DNA of 64,000 bases from Cubamyces lactineus (lineage: Eukaryota; Basidiomycota; Agaricomycetes; Polyporales; Polyporaceae): NCBI GenBank assembly GCA_022376465.1, contig JACDTU010000013.1, positions 1,089,311 to 1,153,310 on the forward strand. The letters run 5' to 3'. This document shows positions 36,894-49,975 of the stretch, in pieces (within the stretch, counting starts at the first letter, position 1; every line of letters begins with the position of its first letter). Both the position numbers and the translations under genes were made by a program. The notes under the pieces were generated by a model that saw only the letters and a program-made list of their open reading frames with translations, made no database searches and was not told the DNA's origin.

Positions 36894-37680
36894 GGCTGAG
36901 CGTCGAGGAGAGCGCAGAGAGGGACGGGTGGAATGCGGGGAAGGGGAAGGGGAGGGAGATGGAGGAGGGGAGGGTTGAAGGAGGGTAAAGGTAAAGTAAG
37001 AGTGTAATGAAACAGACGCCCGTTGTACAGGTCGCGTGAGGAGCTCGCGACATCGCGCAAACATTAGGCGCCCCCCAAAATGGCGGCGCACGTTTACTTC
37101 CGACTCTTGCTCGCCCATCGCGACATTCTTACACACTCCCTCCATCGCACAACCCGCTCAGAAGACTTTCGTAAGGCTTCCATTTGAGTGGGATCGTCGT
37201 CAATTTCACAACATTGCGTGTGCATACAAACATCATCAGAGTAGGAAAGGATGAGACCAGACAGGCGCGAGACGTAGCGACTACGAGAGACTGAATGGGG
37301 TGAGACGAGACGAGCGCGGCCACAGCCCAGCCATTGCGATTCAAGATATATAAAGGCGACGTCAGAAGAAAAAGAAACAGAGAGAGCAACAGGAGGGCGG
37401 CGAGCGGCACACGGCATCACGGCAAGTGCGAGTGCGAGTGCTTAACGCTACAGAACGCTTGGGTGTATGTATCTTGGGCGTGTGCGAGGCAGCCACACGT
37501 GCAACGCGAACCACCTCGGGACAGTCCGCGAGCGAGCGAGCACCGGGTCCTACGCTGGAGAAAAAAGTATAAAGGCTTGCAGACACTGGTAGAAGGAGAC
37601 GGAAGGATGAAACGCGCTGCTACAAGTCCCACCGCCCAGGGCCGAGACCGAGGCCGGACTCATGCTCTCGCTCTCGCTCA
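36894..37680. other. intergenic, Met30-like promoter and GSK-3 3' flank
   Basis: 787 bases without a supported gene. Immediately before the Met30-like start (minus strand) there is a long CT-rich leader (about 36900-36990). A perfect TATATAAAGG occurs at 37347-37356 on the + strand, and a short GTGCGAGTGCGAGTGC tandem sits near 37424-37440. No gene explains the TATA box in that orientation. Confidence 0.45.
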
Positions 37681-39412
37681 TCAGTCCAGAGAGATCCTTA
37701 GCTGCTCCAATGGTATCGGCACGAACGAGTCCAGGTGGATCTCCCGCGACGCCAGCTCCGCCTCGCAATGAGGCGGCACCAGCTGCCTGATCAGGTCAGG
37801 TCGTACGGACAGTTCTAATGCAACATCCAGAGGTCAGTTTTCGGCTCGGACAATCAGCACCAGGAAACGCACCCTCCCGAGTAAAATCAAAGAGCGGCGG
37901 GAATTCCTTCCCGTTGGGCATCTTCGCTCCCTCCTGCCTGAGCTCGTCAAAGAACGGATGACACATCGCCTCCACAGCGCTCAAACGCGCCTCGGGCGTG
38001 TACTCGAGCAGCTTCGAGACCAAATCGATAGCCTCGGGCGCCGTGCGCGGCCGGAACACCTGCCGGAGCGACTCAGTTGTCGTCCTGACGAAGGGCACCA
38101 ACGGGAGGCGTACCTTGGAGAACGGGTGCGGCTTGATCTGCGGGAACTTGTGCTCCATGTAGTTCGGGTTCATCGTCTTGATCTGCTCCCGCGACGGCGT
38201 GCCGAGAACCTTGATAATCTCGACGAGCTGGTCGATGCCACTCTCGCCCGGGAAGAGGGGCTGGCCGAGCATGAGCTCAGCCATCACGCAACCGGTTGAC
38301 CAGATGTCTGTGTATATGTGGAGTCAGCACGTTGGGCAAGAGACAGCGGCGTGTGCGACGGGAACGCACCAATGTTGGTGGTGTAGTTCGTGGCGCCAAA
38401 GATGAGCTCCGGGGCGCGGTAGTAGCGAGAGCAGATGTAGCTGACGTTGGGCTCCCCAGCGACGAGGATCTTGGCTGAGCCGAAATCGCAGAGCTTGAGA
38501 ACGCCAGTGGCAGGGTTGAGCAGGAGGTTCTGGGGCTTAATGTCGCGGTGGCAAATGCCGATGGAGTGGATGTACATGAGGGAGCGGAGAAGCTGGTACA
38601 TATACAACTTGATTTGGAGCATGGGCATGGGTTGCTTGAGCTTGGCGTAGTGGCGGCTTGCGCGGTAGACAGTTTCGGGGACATATTCGAGCACAAGGTT
38701 GAGGTACACTTCATCTTTCTTTGGGTTGGAGGGCTGGTGTCAGTCGCGGGATGCGAGCGAAAGAGAGTATGCTATGCAGTGCGGGCGGAGGCGGATGCAA
38801 AGGAAAAAGCTCACCTTGTCACCGTTGGAGTAGAAGAATGCTTTCAGGTCGACGACATTGGGATGTGATACAAGTCTCATGATCTGCAATTCACGGTTCT
38901 GGTGGGAGCAATTGACGGAAGTGGATATCAGACCGATGCGTCAGAAGGGGCGGGGCTGCGGAAACAGACCTTGAACCTCTTGTCCTGCAAGACCTTCTTG
39001 ATGGCAATGTCGCAGGTGGGGACGTCGTTTTCGAGGAGCTTGGCCTGGAAGACGATACCAAAAGAGCCATTGCCGATAACTTTGCAGTTGGTGTAGACGA
39101 GTTCACATTCGTCTCCGGTCTTGCCGCTTGAGGCTCTGACCTTGACGATCTTGCGAGGATCGTCGACTATGATGATGGGATAGGCGAGAGGGGGGCGGAA
39201 GCGAGTGTGAGCATCGCGGATAGAAAAGGGAGAAAATCAAGGGGGAAAGAGGTGCGATGGACGCGATATGAAGATTTGAGCGCGTGGGGGGCCAGAAGAG
39301 GGGTGGAGAGAGGGAAGAAGGGGTGAGAAGGAGAGAGGGGGGAAAGGAGGGATGGCGCGAAGGGGTACGTACGAGAGACCTTGACACCGTTGATGGGACC
39401 GTGGGTGGCCAT
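37681..39412 (-). CDS. glycogen synthase kinase 3 (GSK-3/Shaggy) homologue
   Basis: It starts at CAT 39410-39412 ([12 protein letters not shown]) and ends [10 protein letters not shown] with TGA at 37681-37683, about 390 residues in roughly seven exons. Kinase motifs in order: glycine loop [18 protein letters not shown]-equivalent [35 protein letters not shown] (GSK-3 specific); catalytic [13 protein letters not shown] (about 38520-38560); DFGSAK (about 38470-38490); activation loop with the regulatory tyrosine [17 protein letters not shown] (about 38395-38450); and [16 protein letters not shown]. The P-x-[14 protein letters not shown] signature separates GSK-3 from other CMGC kinases. In fungi it controls morphogenesis, stress response and Wnt-independent phosphorylation of primed substrates. 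Complete and of normal length. Confidence 0.95.
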
Positions 39413-40305
39413 CTTGTGAAAATGGAGGAGAGAGGAGAGTAGGGCTACAGGAGAGAGGCTCTGGGCGGAGAAGGAGCGGGGTCGACTCTTGTTGGAGACG
39501 AAAGGAGGGCTTGGCCGGAGATGGAGCTGATTGAATAAACGTTAGATGGGGCGCGTTGTGAGCGGTGCAGGGGGCGTGACGAGCGGTGGACGGGGACGAG
39601 AGGCGGGAGGGCGGTGAGCGTCGGGGGAGGAGGGCGAGGGAGGGATGGAGGAGGAAGAAGAAGAGGAGGACGAGGACGAGGGCGCGGAGCTGGAGCCTGC
39701 GTTCGGATTCGGACGAGGGCGACGAGCAGCAGTTACTTACTACTTACTTACTTACTTACTTACTCACTTACAGTCCAGGTTAATGTCACAGGACCCCTCA
39801 CTAGTCCCCCGCTTTGTGCCGCCTTTTCTCTTGGTTTTTTCTCCTCCCTCTCCGTCGACGAGGACGGGTTGTTATCGTTCGTCTGGACTGAATGGAGCCC
39901 CTTTGCACCCGCTCTCCCACCACCGCCCTATCGCTCTCCCCGTTCCCACCCAGCTGACCTTGGGCGGTGCTCACGGGTTCCCCGCCGCTGATGTCGCGTA
40001 GTCACCCTCTACTGTAATTTAGTGTTTGAGACAATGCATCCCTCCACTTCCCACAGCTTCCCCCTCCCTCTCCTTTCCACCTGTCCCCCACATTTACTAG
40101 GACGGTCTTACTCAAATCAACCTCTCCAACCACACAGCTTGCCTTTTCTGGCAAGTCCACGTGGCGCTGAGGCTCAGCCAGTCCGCGTCCGCCCATTCAA
40201 CAGAAGCGCCCGTCTCCGGCGTCTATTGCCGCTCTCCAGCACTCGGGAGTCGGACTCGACGTTCTCCTCATCGTCCTCCAGACCGTCCTCGCCCTCTCGC
40301 CCGAC
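39413..40305. other. divergent promoter region, GSK-3 / complex I 24-kDa subunit
   Basis: 893 bases without a supported gene. The GSK-3 side is purine-rich on the + strand (39415-39720). A CTTA microsatellite sits in the middle (39731-39770), and the side toward NUO-24 is CT-rich (39830-40090). Confidence 0.5.
39731..39772. repeat. (ACTT)n microsatellite
   Basis: Seven or eight imperfect tandem copies of ACTT (ACTTACTACTTACTTACTTA and on) in the GSK-3/NUO-24 promoter region; likely length-polymorphic. Confidence 0.85.
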
Positions 40306-41329
40306 ATGTTCGCCGCTCGCGCCTTTGCAAGGCAGACACGCCTCGCTCGCCCCTCATTAGCGGCCCGCTCCATCTCGTCTACTGCTTCCCGCAGGTCGGA
40401 CGCCCTCTTCGTTGTTCGTATCACCTCTTTCCTGTCCTTCCCGACCGTCCTCACGCCCTCCCTTACAGCACCGTGACACTCCCTACAACAACCCCAAGGT
40501 ATGTCCAAAGTAGGTACAATGACCATGGCTTATACCTCTGACCCTGCACAGATTCCCTTCGAATTCACCCCCGAGAACCTCAAGCGTGCACAGGAAATCA
40601 TCTCCCATTACCCTCCCCAATACAAGAAGGCGGCCGTCATCCCTCTCCTCGACCTTGGTCAGCGTCAGAACAAGGGATGGACATCCATTAGCGTTATGAA
40701 CTACGTCGCCAACCTCCTCGAGATGCCACCAATGCGCGTGTACGAAGTTGCCACCTTCTACACCATGTTCAACCGGTGTGTTCCGACTACTCTTCGCGTG
40801 CGCACTCTCCGAATGCTGACGGTGCAATAGAGAACCTATCGGCGAGCACTTTGTTCAAGTGTGCACGACGACTCCGTGTATGCTTCGTGGCGCGTACGAG
40901 ATTCTTGACACCGTCTGCGGACACCTTGGTGGCATTAAGCCCGGCGAGACGACCAAGGACGGCAAGTTCACAGTTATCGAAGTCGAGTGCCAAGGCGCGT
41001 GCAGTAATGCGCCCATGATGGTCGTCGGTGATGACTTCTACGTACGTTGGATATTCACTAGCATTTGCGTACCGCGCCTGACGTTCGGCTCGTGAACAGG
41101 AGGATCTAACGGCGGAGACGACGCGCAAGGTATTGGACGCATTCAAGAAGGGCGAGAAGCCTAAGCCTGGTCCCCAAAGCGGCCGGCATACGAGTGAGAA
41201 CTCAGCCGGCCTCACCGCGCTCACGGAGAAGGTCCGTTCTTTCACCGTGTACTTCGCGTTCATGCTCGCTCATCTCTCCTGTTATAGCCATACGGTCCCG
41301 GAGAGCATTGCACACCAGAGTTCGCGTAG
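40306..41329 (+). CDS. NADH:ubiquinone oxidoreductase 24-kDa subunit (NDUFV2/NuoE)
   Basis: It starts at the ATG 40306 ([20 protein letters not shown]), an Arg-rich mitochondrial presequence. Introns precede [10 protein letters not shown] and [14 protein letters not shown]. The body carries [33 protein letters not shown], and the four cysteines of the binuclear cluster N1a: CTTTPC (two Cys) and [11 protein letters not shown] (two Cys). It ends [12 protein letters not shown] with TAG at 41327-41329. This subunit sits in the matrix arm of complex I beside the 51-kDa flavoprotein. All cluster ligands are present; it is about 260 residues with five to six exons. Confidence 0.95.
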
Positions 41330-41517
41330 ACAGCTATCTCTATACTACATTCCATGTCTTCGGGACGTCAGTGCAGAACGGTCGGACAAGCCTGGGTGTG
41401 TATCTCGTGCGTAACATCTCAAGATCCGTCACTTCCATCCGAGCAAATTGTTGTGAGGGTATACATGTTCGTGAGCATTCATGCGTACAAAAGGCGTAAG
41501 TTCTTTTGTCGTTCTCG

Positions 41518-43546
41518 CTAGTCGTCGCCTTGGCCGTCGTCGTAGCCATACATGCCTTCCCCACCTTCGGGTAGCTTCTCGACCATGAACCTGGACGGGG
41601 AGCGCCGTCAATTTGGTCCGGTGGAGCAGGAGACAAAGTTGGTACTCACTCGACTTCTTCTTTGAGATCCTCGCAATAGCGTTCTGCAAGACGTCAGCTT
41701 CAGCGGATGTTTCCGTGCAACGGTCAACCCTCAAAGCGCACCTAGTGGCAAATCGGCACGGTCCAGACCTGTATGCGTAGCGTCGTTCAACATGATGGTC
41801 AGGGAGTAGAGCGCGCTTATGACACACCAAACGGCATCTCAATCTCGTCCGCGATGCCCTCAATGCCCATCAGCGTGAAGGCGACAACAGTCACGATGGG
41901 CACCATGCCCCAGCCGAGTTCCTTGATGAGCACGAACGGGAGCACAAAGAGATAGAGCGACACGCATTGCTTAAGATGGATGCTGTATGACCGCGGAATG
42001 GGCGTGTTTGCGACGCGCTCCATGCAGGTCATCATATCAATCATCCCTTGCACGCTGTTAAGCAAGAGTTAGCTTTTGGACGGGCGGTATCTCAGCGCTA
42101 GACAAACAGTTGATTCATGGCGTTTACACCGGCTGGGCCGACTGTCTCGAGGTATCCGTCCCGCCTGAACTTGAACAGCGAACGGGAGATCTCATGTGCG
42201 ATGACCATAGGCAGAGGCGTGCACAGCGCGTCGGGGTCCGTGCTGAAGTCGATCGTCTGCTGGAGGGAGCTTATGAGCGGCGTGCTCGCCGTCTTGCCTG
42301 GCTGCTTCAGGCGGTCCTTGCTCCGCTTCACCCGGATGCGCTTCGTTGCGTCCGCAGAGCGCGAGCGGGCACGTCCGCGCTCGATGTCCGCCTCGAGTCC
42401 GCTGGCGGTGCCTTCACCCGGGGTGGACCCACCCGTGGGTGAGGCGGCGCCGCTGTTCCGGCGCGTCGTGTACTCTGTTGCGGCGTAACTTGCGTATGCG
42501 GACGGGCTTTTGGAGTACCGGTAGTCCTTCGTCGAGGGCGCGTGGAGGCCCTGCGCGAGACGGGCGGTGGAGGCGGGCAGGATGCCAGCGTAGTCTTCCC
42601 ATTCGAGGCCGTCCTCGCCGCGGAGGTAGTGCTTGACGGCGTACGCGAAGCAGAGGCAGAGCTTGATCGCGTCGACTTTGCGCCGCCGGAGCTGGGTAGG
42701 CGTGAGGTTCGCTGCGGAGGACTTGCCTTTGGCGATGTCGTCTTCGGGGGGTGTGGAGACGTTGATCCAGATGAGCCGCGTGAGGTTGCGGATCTGAGGG
42801 AGGAAGGGGGAGGTAAGTGGGGACAAGGATGGGTGGAGTGGGTTAGACGCACGTGTGATACCATGGTACCAAAGTCCTTGCGGCCTTCGTAGTAGCGGTC
42901 GTAGGAAGTACTTGATGTATCACGTCAGATTATGGAATACATGAGTACTGACATTTGGCTCACCCGTTCCTGTATGGTAGTGAGGTTGACAACTTGAGCC
43001 TATGCGCAGTATATGATTGATCACACGACGTACCTAAATACGAGGATCAAACCAACCTGTATCGGAACAGATCAGTTGCTATTGAGAACGAGCATCTAAG
43101 TAATAAGGACACGCACCACGACGGAGAGCAGAGGGACGACAGAGTTTGTAAGGGAGATGTCGACGCCTCGGGACCAGACATAGGCAGCCCCGGTCGCGAA
43201 GATGGTGACCGTGAGGACAGGCCCGATTATACGGGGCACAATCTAGAGTACAATCAGAGTACAGGCAAGCCTCCAGCAATATGATGCACGTACGCTGCCT
43301 TTGACACGAAGCACATCAGGTAGCCAAGAGTACTGGACGGTGGTCGACGAATTCGATGACTTGCACGAGGTGGCTAAGACTATCAAGAGCTTACCTTGCG
43401 CAACTTTTGGCGAGAGATAATCTTGACACCCTGAGGAGTAGAGTCTCATGAGCACGGTACAACAAGGTGCACTGTGGTCGCGAGAGTAAGACCTTGTTTG
43501 TTCTGACCGTAACGGTTGAGCTCTTCATGATCGAAACGGTAGGCAT
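41518..43546 (-). CDS. bestrophin/UPF0187-like anion channel
   Basis: It stops at 41518-41520 (...GYDDGQGDD); the likely start is CAT 43544-43546 (MPTVSIMKSSTV). Conserved stretches: SWLPDVLRVKGS, VPRIIGPVLTVTIFATGAAYVW, LTNSVVPLLSVVVGLILVFR, NGTSYDRYYEGRKDFGTM, HIRNLTRLIWINV, KLCLCFAYAVKHYLRGEDG, QLRRRKVDAIK, CTPLPMVIAHEI, SYSIHLKQCVSLYLFVLPFV and a C-terminal LGWGMVPIVTVVAFTLMGIEGIADEIEMPFG. These match the fungal bestrophin-like family (UPF0187), anion channels of the plasma or organelle membrane. A disordered insert of roughly 130 residues (ASYAATEYTTRRNSGAASPT... to TASTPL) lies in the middle, common in fungal members. The first two exons are uncertain. Confidence 0.85.
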
Positions 43547-44095
43547 CTTGTCTGGTGAATCCTAGTATGGTTATGCAACTTCAACAAGGTGGAAGGCGGC
43601 CAAGGCTGGCAGACTTCAACGCATTGGTTGTAGTGCGGCCAGAGCGAGAAGGGAGCTGTGTGAGGCGATGGCCCTGGTCGCTGGGCGGGGGAGATTGGGA
43701 TGAGCCTTTCAGCCACAGCTGCACTGGACGCGGACGCGGACAACTGATCCGGAACAACGTCCTTCCAGGCAGGCGCCCGTTGCTGTTCTCCCCACGTGGC
43801 CGTCACGTCCTCTCCATTGGGCTCTGCAAGCACTCAAATGGGAGTAAACTGGTGAGACAAGTGTCCGATCGAGCGAGGGGATATGTGAGTACGCGATGAC
43901 GATTTTATCGGGAGCTCGGAGGGGGAGAGGGAAATTGATGAGGGGAGGGAAGAAAGGGTGACGAATGATGTGACCATGGTGTGACCGTGTTTTGGGGACG
44001 GGGTAGGCAACGCGAGACGAGTGCTGGAGGTCGTTTACAGCTGACGACTTGTTACGACCAGGCTTTACGACGGCGACCGAGTCCGACCCTCCGCC
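43547..44095. other. divergent promoter, bestrophin-like / myosin V
   Basis: 549 bases. A 114-residue + strand frame inside it shows no motif and is not accepted as a gene. Nothing else is recognised. Confidence 0.4.
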
Positions 44096-47000
44096 ATGGC
44101 TGAAAACATATACAGCAAGGGCACTCGCGTCTGGTTTCCCGACAAGGAGCTTGGCTGGATATCCGCGGAGGTCACCTCCGTCACCCGCAACCAGGATGAT
44201 ACCGTCAAGCTGGTCTTTGTAGATGAACGCGGCAAGGTCATTCCACCTTCCATCCCTCTCTACCTGCCATCGGGTGTGCTCACATGTATCGCTTGGGATA
44301 TGTAGGAAATCAAGATAGATACCACGGTGCAGGACATCAAGAACGGCAAGGAAGGCCTCCCTCCACTACGAAATCCACCACTGTTGGAGACTGCAGATGA
44401 CCTTGCCACCCTCTCTCATTTGAACGAACCATCAGGTTAGTTTACACGTCTCTGAGTCTCATGTGTTCGCAACCTGACACATTTCTGTTCTCCTAGTCCT
44501 TCACACCATCCGCAATCGTTACGCACAACACAGTATCTATACCTACTCCGGAATCGTCCTCATCGCCGTCAACCCCTTCCAACGCGTCGCCCTATATGGC
44601 CCGGAAGTCATTCAGGCTTACAATGGCCGACGGAGAGGAGAGTTGGAGCCCCACTTGTTCGCCATCGCGGAGGACGCCTACACTGCCATGAGTAGAGATG
44701 GCACGGGCCAGACCATCATCGTCTCGGGTGAGAGGTACGTGTCATGATGCGCTCTATCGCGTTCATGTCTCTCAATCAAGTTGCAGTGGTGCTGGAAAGA
44801 CCGAGTCGGTAAGTTACTCAGCATCCTTGCGTGATCATGGCAGGCGTTCATGCGCTGGCAGGCCAAGTTCATCATGCGATACCTCGCGTCGGTAAACCCT
44901 CCAGACTCCAAGTCTCGAGGGAAGACGAAGGCATCCTTGGACGAGTCCAGTGAGGTCGAACGTCAAATTCTCGCCACCAATCCCGTGCTTGAGGCGTTCG
45001 GTAATGCCAAGACCACACGTAATGACAATTCGTCGCGCTTCGGAAAATACATCCAGGTTCGTGTCGATTTCTTACGTATCGAGCGCTTGTATTCATACTT
45101 CGGATGGCCAGATTCTCTTCGATGGCCAACAAGAGATCGTCGGTGCCCGGATCCGGACGTATCTCCTCGAACGATCCCGTGTTGTCTTCCAACCGCTCAC
45201 GGAGAGAAACTACCACATCTTCTATCAGTTGTGTGCCGGCGCACCTCTCAAGGAGAGGAAAGATCTTGGTCTCGACACGGACATCACCAAGTTCCAGTAT
45301 TTGAACCAAGGTGGCCCATCCTCAACACCAATTCCCGGTGTCGATGATGCCGAAGAATTCCGGCAGACGCAGACGGCCCTCTCTACCATCGGTATCTCCG
45401 TAGAAAAGCAATGGGCCGTATTCAAGCTTCTCTCTGCACTCTTGCACCTTGGGAACATCAAGATTACGCAAACTCGGAACGATGCTGTCATTGACGATAC
45501 AGATCCGGCTCTACAACTCGCTACGCGGTTCTTGGGTGTCCCTCTCGCTGACTTCAAGAAGTGGACTATCAAGAAGCAGATCACAACGCGTTCGGAGAAG
45601 ATTGTTACCTCGCTGAATGGCTCCCAGGCGACTGTCGTTCGAGACAGTGTGGCCAAGTTCGTGTACGCGTGCTTGTTTGAGTGGCTGGTCGCCATCGTCA
45701 ACGAAAGTTTGGCTGGCGAGAACGGAGAGGCTGCGAGTCGCGCGGAGATGTTCATCGGCGTGCTGGATATCTACGGTTTCGAGCATTTCAAGAAGGTGCG
45801 TTCACGCACTCACGTTCAAGGCTGGTGGTGCTAATGTTGGCGCAGAACTCGTTCGAGCAATTCAGCATCAATTACGCCAACGAGAAGCTGCAACAAGAGG
45901 TATACTTATTGCTACATTGGAGTGCGATGTTGAAATTCACATGCAACGCAGTTCAACCAACACGTCTTCAAGCTTGAGCAAGAAGAGTACGTACGCGAGA
46001 AGATCAACTGGACGTTCATCGAGTTCTCGGACAACCAACCTTGTATTGATATCATCGAGGGCAAGCTTGGTGTTATGGCTCTGCTGGATGAGGAGTCTCG
46101 TCTTCCTTCCGGCACCGACCAGTCCTTCCTCCAGAAGCTCAACAACCAGCTGGCGAAGCCGGAGAACGCAAAGGTGTTCAAGAAGCCTCGTTTCGGTAAC
46201 TCAGCGTTCACGATCGCGCATTATGCTCTGGACGTGACGTATGAGGTCGAGGGCTTCCTCGAGAAGAACAGGGACACGGTGCCGGATGAGCATATGACCC
46301 TCCTCCAAAGCACGAAGAACGCCTTCCTCAAGGAGGTTCTCGATGCGGCGTTTGCGGCGACAAAACCTCCAGAAGCGGCTCCTCCTTCGCCCACTGTCTC
46401 GGACTCTCCCAGTGGCGGGAACCGCCGCGCGTCTGTCATCCCGGATCCTGGTCGTCAGTCTCTCATCTCGTCTGCTACTACGTCTTCAGGTCCCAAGCGT
46501 CCGGGTGGTGTGGTCAAGAAGCCTACCCAGGCGTCGATCTTCAAGGCGTCGCTCGTCAACTTGATGGACACTTTGAATGTTACCAACGTCCACTACATTC
46601 GGTGCATTAAGCCTAATGAGCAGAAGCGCGCTTGGGAGTTCACCCCTCAGCAGGTGCTTGGACAACTTCGAGCCTGTGGTGTCCTCGAAACTATTCGCAT
46701 CAGTTGCGCTGGGTACCCTTCCCGGTGGACATATGAAGAATTTGCAGAGCGGTGCGTATGTCGTGGCGAACAGGCACCGGTTCGGTGGTTGCTGACGTTC
46801 GCTACCTAGGTACTACATGCTCGTCCACTCGTCCGAATGGGAGCCTATGATAAAGAACCTGGAGCTGAAGCCTCTCTGCGCGCGCATCCTAGAGAAGACA
46901 ATCAACGACCCGGACAAGTATCAGCCTGGTCTGACCAAGATCTTCTTCCGCGCGGGCATGTTGGCCGCGCTCGAGTCGCTACGCTCGAACAGGCTCAACG

Positions 47001-49700
47001 CGCTCGTCACCATCGTTCAGAAGAACATGCGTCGGCGTATGGCAGTGAAGAAGTATCGTGAACTCCGTGCTGCGACCATCGAAATCCAGACATGGTGGCG
47101 GGGTATCATGGCTCGCAGGTTTGTGGAGAAAGTCCGCCGTGACGTCGCTGCGATTCGCCTGCAGCGTGGTATCAGGCGATACCTGCAGCGGAAGCGGTTC
47201 CTCACTATTCGCGCTTCGATTGTTGCTCTCCAGAGTCGTGCTCGGGGTGCTCTGGCACGTCGGGTGTTCTCGGATTCGAGGCGTCATCATGCTGTGGTCA
47301 CTCTGCAGAGTCTTTTCCGTGGACTGTACGTAGGCTTCCTTCTCGGCGTTTACATGTGCTGACTTCACATTTAGGCTCTCGCGGCGGTCATACCGCCATG
47401 ATGTCCGCCAAGTCATCCTCATCCAATCTTGCATGCGTCGGCGACTCGCACGGAAGGAGCTCAAGGCCCTCAAGGCCGAAGCTCGTTCGGTATCCAAATT
47501 CAAGGAGATCTCGTACAGGCTCGAGAACAAGGTCGTCGAGCTCACCCAGACGCTCCAGAAGAGGACAGAGGAGAAGAAGGAACTGCAGAGCAAGGTGGCC
47601 GCTCTCGAGGCACAGCTTACGCAAGCCGTGTCGAAGCACGAGGAGTCGGATGCGCGCGCGAAACAGATCCAGTCAGACCTCCAAACCGCGCAGGAGGAGC
47701 TTTCACGTCGCGAGGTTCTACTCAAGGCGAAGGAGGATGTGGAGAAGCGGCTGGAGGAGGCCCTTGCCAAGGCGGCGGAGAAAGAACTGGCGATCGTCAA
47801 GCTGCAAGAAGAGCTATCACAACAGGCTGCTCAGCTCGAATCGCAACAGAAGATCATCGACAGCACTCCGGTCAGGAATGCAGACGACAGCTCTGTCATC
47901 CAGACTCTCAAGAGCGAAGTCAGCAGCCTCCGAGAACAGCTCAACCGCGCGACGGCACTGAATGCATTGACCCGTGGAGTCCGTGCGGAACCCACCTCGC
48001 CCACCTTCGCCCCTACACTCCGCCTGGGCGACGCACCCCCTCCCACCAATGGCGCCTCCGTTCCTGCTTCCCGTGGTCATCAACGACGGCACAGCTCGGC
48101 AGGCGTGTACGCCATCAGCCCTTCCGACCATCGCACATCTGCCGACGAGCTTATGTTCATGGCCAAGCGGAGCCAGACGTCGAACCCCCGTGCGGTTTCG
48201 GTCGCGTACAACGGCGAAGATGGTCTTCCACAGTTCCGCGTCATCGACCGTGGGTCGGGTCTGTATGACGATCCGGCAGAAGAAAAGATCAGGTTGATGC
48301 AGGACATCAAGCGTCTGGACGAGGACGTGCTGGACGGCCTGATTCGTGGCTTGAAGATACCCGCGCCGAGTCTGACAAGCCCGGCGGCTGTGAAGGAGAT
48401 CCTGTTCCCCGCAAATCTCATTTCCCTTATCACGAACGAGATGTGGAAGTACGGTCTTATTCCCGAGAGCGAGCGGTTCCTCGCGAATGTCATGCAGACC
48501 ATCCAGTCCCATGTCATGGTACGTGTCCTCTTCTTTCGATCATCGTCAGACACTCACGTGTGATATAGTCTTTCACCGGCGAGGACGCGATCATTCCTGG
48601 CATCTTCTGGCTTTCGAACGTTCACGAGATGCTCTCGTTCATCTGCGTTGCGGAGAGCGATATGCTCCAGGGCATTGGCCCGGGCGAAGAAAACGCTGTA
48701 CGTCCGTTCGAGTGGGGTGACTATGAACGTCTCGTGTCGGTCGTGAAGCACGATCTCGACAGCCTCGAGTACAACATCTACCACACCTGGATGCTGGAGA
48801 CGAAGAAGCGGCTGTCGAAGATGGTCATCCCGGCACTGATTGAGAGCCAGTCGTTACCCGGTTTCACGACGACCGACGGTGGAGGCCGGCTGTTCAACCG
48901 GCTGTTGAGCTCTAACTCGCAGCCAGCGTACAGCATGGACGACATCTTGAACCTCTTAAACAAGGTCTGGAGGAGCCTGAAAAGCTACTACATGGAGGAG
49001 TCCGTGGTACAACAGGTTATCACGGAGCTGCTCAAGCTCATTGGTGTCACCGCCTTCAACGACTTGCTCATGAGGCGCAACTTCTCGTCCTGGAAGCGGG
49101 GTAAGCGAACTAACATTCCTGCCTTTTAGACATCGATATTGACAATTTGCTGCAGCGATGCAGATCCAATACAACATCACTCGTATAGAGGAGTGGTGCA
49201 AATCGCACGACATGCCGGAGGGCACTCTCCAGCTCGAGCACTTGATGCAGGCGACCAAACTGCTTCAGCTCAAGAAGGTATGTCCCATGCGTGGGTGCGG
49301 TGCTTTGGGCATGCGATACTGACACGTTGGACAGTCCACCCCGGCCGACTTGGAGATCATATACGATGTCTGCTGGATGTTGACGCCAACCCAAATCCAA
49401 CGGATGTGTACGAACTACTACGTTGCCGACTACGAGGTACATCGGGCGGTTCACTTGGTATAGGAATAGGATTCATGCTGACGACCCTCTTAGACACCAA
49501 TCTCTCCCGAGATCCTTCGCGTGGTCGCGTCACGGGTATCACCCAACGACCGAAACGACCACTTGCTGCTTGCGCCCGAGACGGAGGAGGTCGGGCCGTA
49601 CGAGCTGCCCCTGCCGCGGGAGGTGTCTGGGCTGGAGACGTATGTGCCGGCGTACCTGAACGTGCCGCATTTGCGGAGGCTCGCTGCTCTGGTAGCATAG
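44096..49700 (+). CDS. MYO2: class V myosin heavy chain (Myo2/Myo4 type)
   Basis: It starts at the ATG 44096 ([20 protein letters not shown], the SH3-like N domain); TAG at 49698-49700. Motor: [17 protein letters not shown]-loop [10 protein letters not shown] (split by an intron, about 44728-44812), [12 protein letters not shown] (switch I), [27 protein letters not shown] (switch II and relay, about 45768-45895), and actin-binding [22 protein letters not shown] (about 46553-46620). Six IQ motifs for light chains follow (about 47000-47460), then a coiled coil (about 47470-47960) and the globular cargo-binding DIL domain (about 48290-49690, [16 protein letters not shown]..., [17 protein letters not shown]). 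It moves vesicles and organelles along actin cables, here laid down by the formin in the same window. Full length, about 1,600 residues, with around ten introns. Confidence 0.96.
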
Positions 49701-49975
49701 CGGGCTGGCTGTTTGTGATGACGATGTCGATACGCTTTTGTTCGTTCTGCATATCTCTCTGTGCTATGGGATTCGATGTAATGGTAATTTACGACATATC
49801 CATTGATTTGCTCTGGAAAGGGGTGCGCACAGGGATACAGAATATACTGCTACGGGGCGGGGGGCTATCTGCTGAGAGACAAGGCCGCACCATCTGGGAT
49901 CTGCTCGGCCAATGGCTGATCTGTTCGGAGCACGATCGTTTCTCCCTCATCACTCGTATATAGCAATTTCAACGG

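Noticed and set aside
39586..40001. Arg/Glu-rich ORFs in the GSK-3/NUO-24 intergenic region
   Set aside because: They are products of purine-rich and microsatellite DNA, in several frames at once.
43555..43899. Plus-strand ORF between the bestrophin-like gene and myosin V
   Set aside because: No recognisable domain and sits in the shared promoter; starts on the complement of the bestrophin-like first exon.
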